In this document: piece by piece, positions 5,021 through 5,072 of the stretch
How positions within the stretch are numbered: position 1 is the first letter of the stretch
Layout: the number at the start of each line of letters is the position of its first letter
Source of the DNA: Lachnospiraceae bacterium
GTDB taxonomy: Bacteria; Bacillota; Clostridia; Lachnospirales; Lachnospiraceae
DNA: 5,072 nucleotides
NCBI GenBank assembly: GCA_900755865.1
Contig: CAAEHZ010000338.1
Location: 1 to 5,072, forward strand
Direction of reading: 5' to 3'
Notes under the pieces: model-generated
What the model was told of the DNA's origin: nothing
Databases searched by the model: none
What the model saw: only the letters and a program-made list of their open reading frames with translations
Translations under genes and position numbers: made by a program

Positions 5021-5072
5021 AACAGATACTCCTTCAAAGAGCAATCCCCCCGCTCCTTCAGACATTCCGCCA

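Noticed and set aside
5002..5070. Possible tail of an upstream gene: a minus-strand frame ending LKEYLLCSVSC at TGA 5002-5004, overlapping the ytfI start by 19 bases
   Set aside because: Only 22 codons are visible and they match no family I recognise. Another frame stops at once with TGA near 5058, which would also suit an upstream gene ending just before ytfI. The window is too short to decide.

Overview
The window looks chromosomal and comes from a low-to-mid GC, spore-forming Firmicute. A gut Lachnospiraceae-type Clostridium is my best guess. The grounds are the strong AAGGAGG ribosome-binding sites, the U-rich hairpin terminators, the zinc-ribbon form of ribosomal protein L28, the YloU-YloV pair next to rpmB, and a GerW/YtfJ-YtfI sporulation pair. 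There are no mobile elements, tRNAs, rRNAs or CRISPR arrays. No stretch over 300 bases lacks a gene; the longest gap is about 175 bases, between yloU and rpmB, and it holds two back-to-back promoters.

Layout, left to right. On the minus strand, reading leftwards from about 2464, come yloU (Asp23 family), fakA/yloV (fatty-acid kinase catalytic subunit), a strong intrinsic terminator, and the first 106 codons of recG, which runs off the left edge. A short AT-rich divergent promoter region (about 2496-2606) separates yloU from rpmB, the only plus-strand gene. rpmB ends in a hairpin that also terminates the genes converging on it from the right. Those are a compact minus-strand cluster reading leftwards from about 5020: ytfI (DUF2953), gerW/ytfJ, a 50-residue two-helix membrane protein with a cysteine-rich tail, and a coiled-coil protein ending in a J-like HPD domain.

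The left half is housekeeping: phospholipid precursor supply, recombination and translation, in an arrangement familiar from Bacillus and Clostridia. The right half looks like one operon. ytfI and gerW overlap by 11 bases, and the last two genes follow at short distance with no terminator between. GerW is a spore-germination protein in Bacillus subtilis, so the two uncharacterised genes downstream may act in forespore or spore-membrane biology; that is inference from position.

The window is mostly ordinary. The parts worth a second look are the small Cys-tail membrane protein, the coiled-coil/J protein, the terminator that carries this gene's last codons and stop, the inverted repeat over the yloU promoter, and the degenerate repeats in the YtfI linker. 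Several starts were moved inward from the longest open frame because of ribosome-binding sites: fakA (GTG), yloU, gerW, ytfI and the J-like gene.
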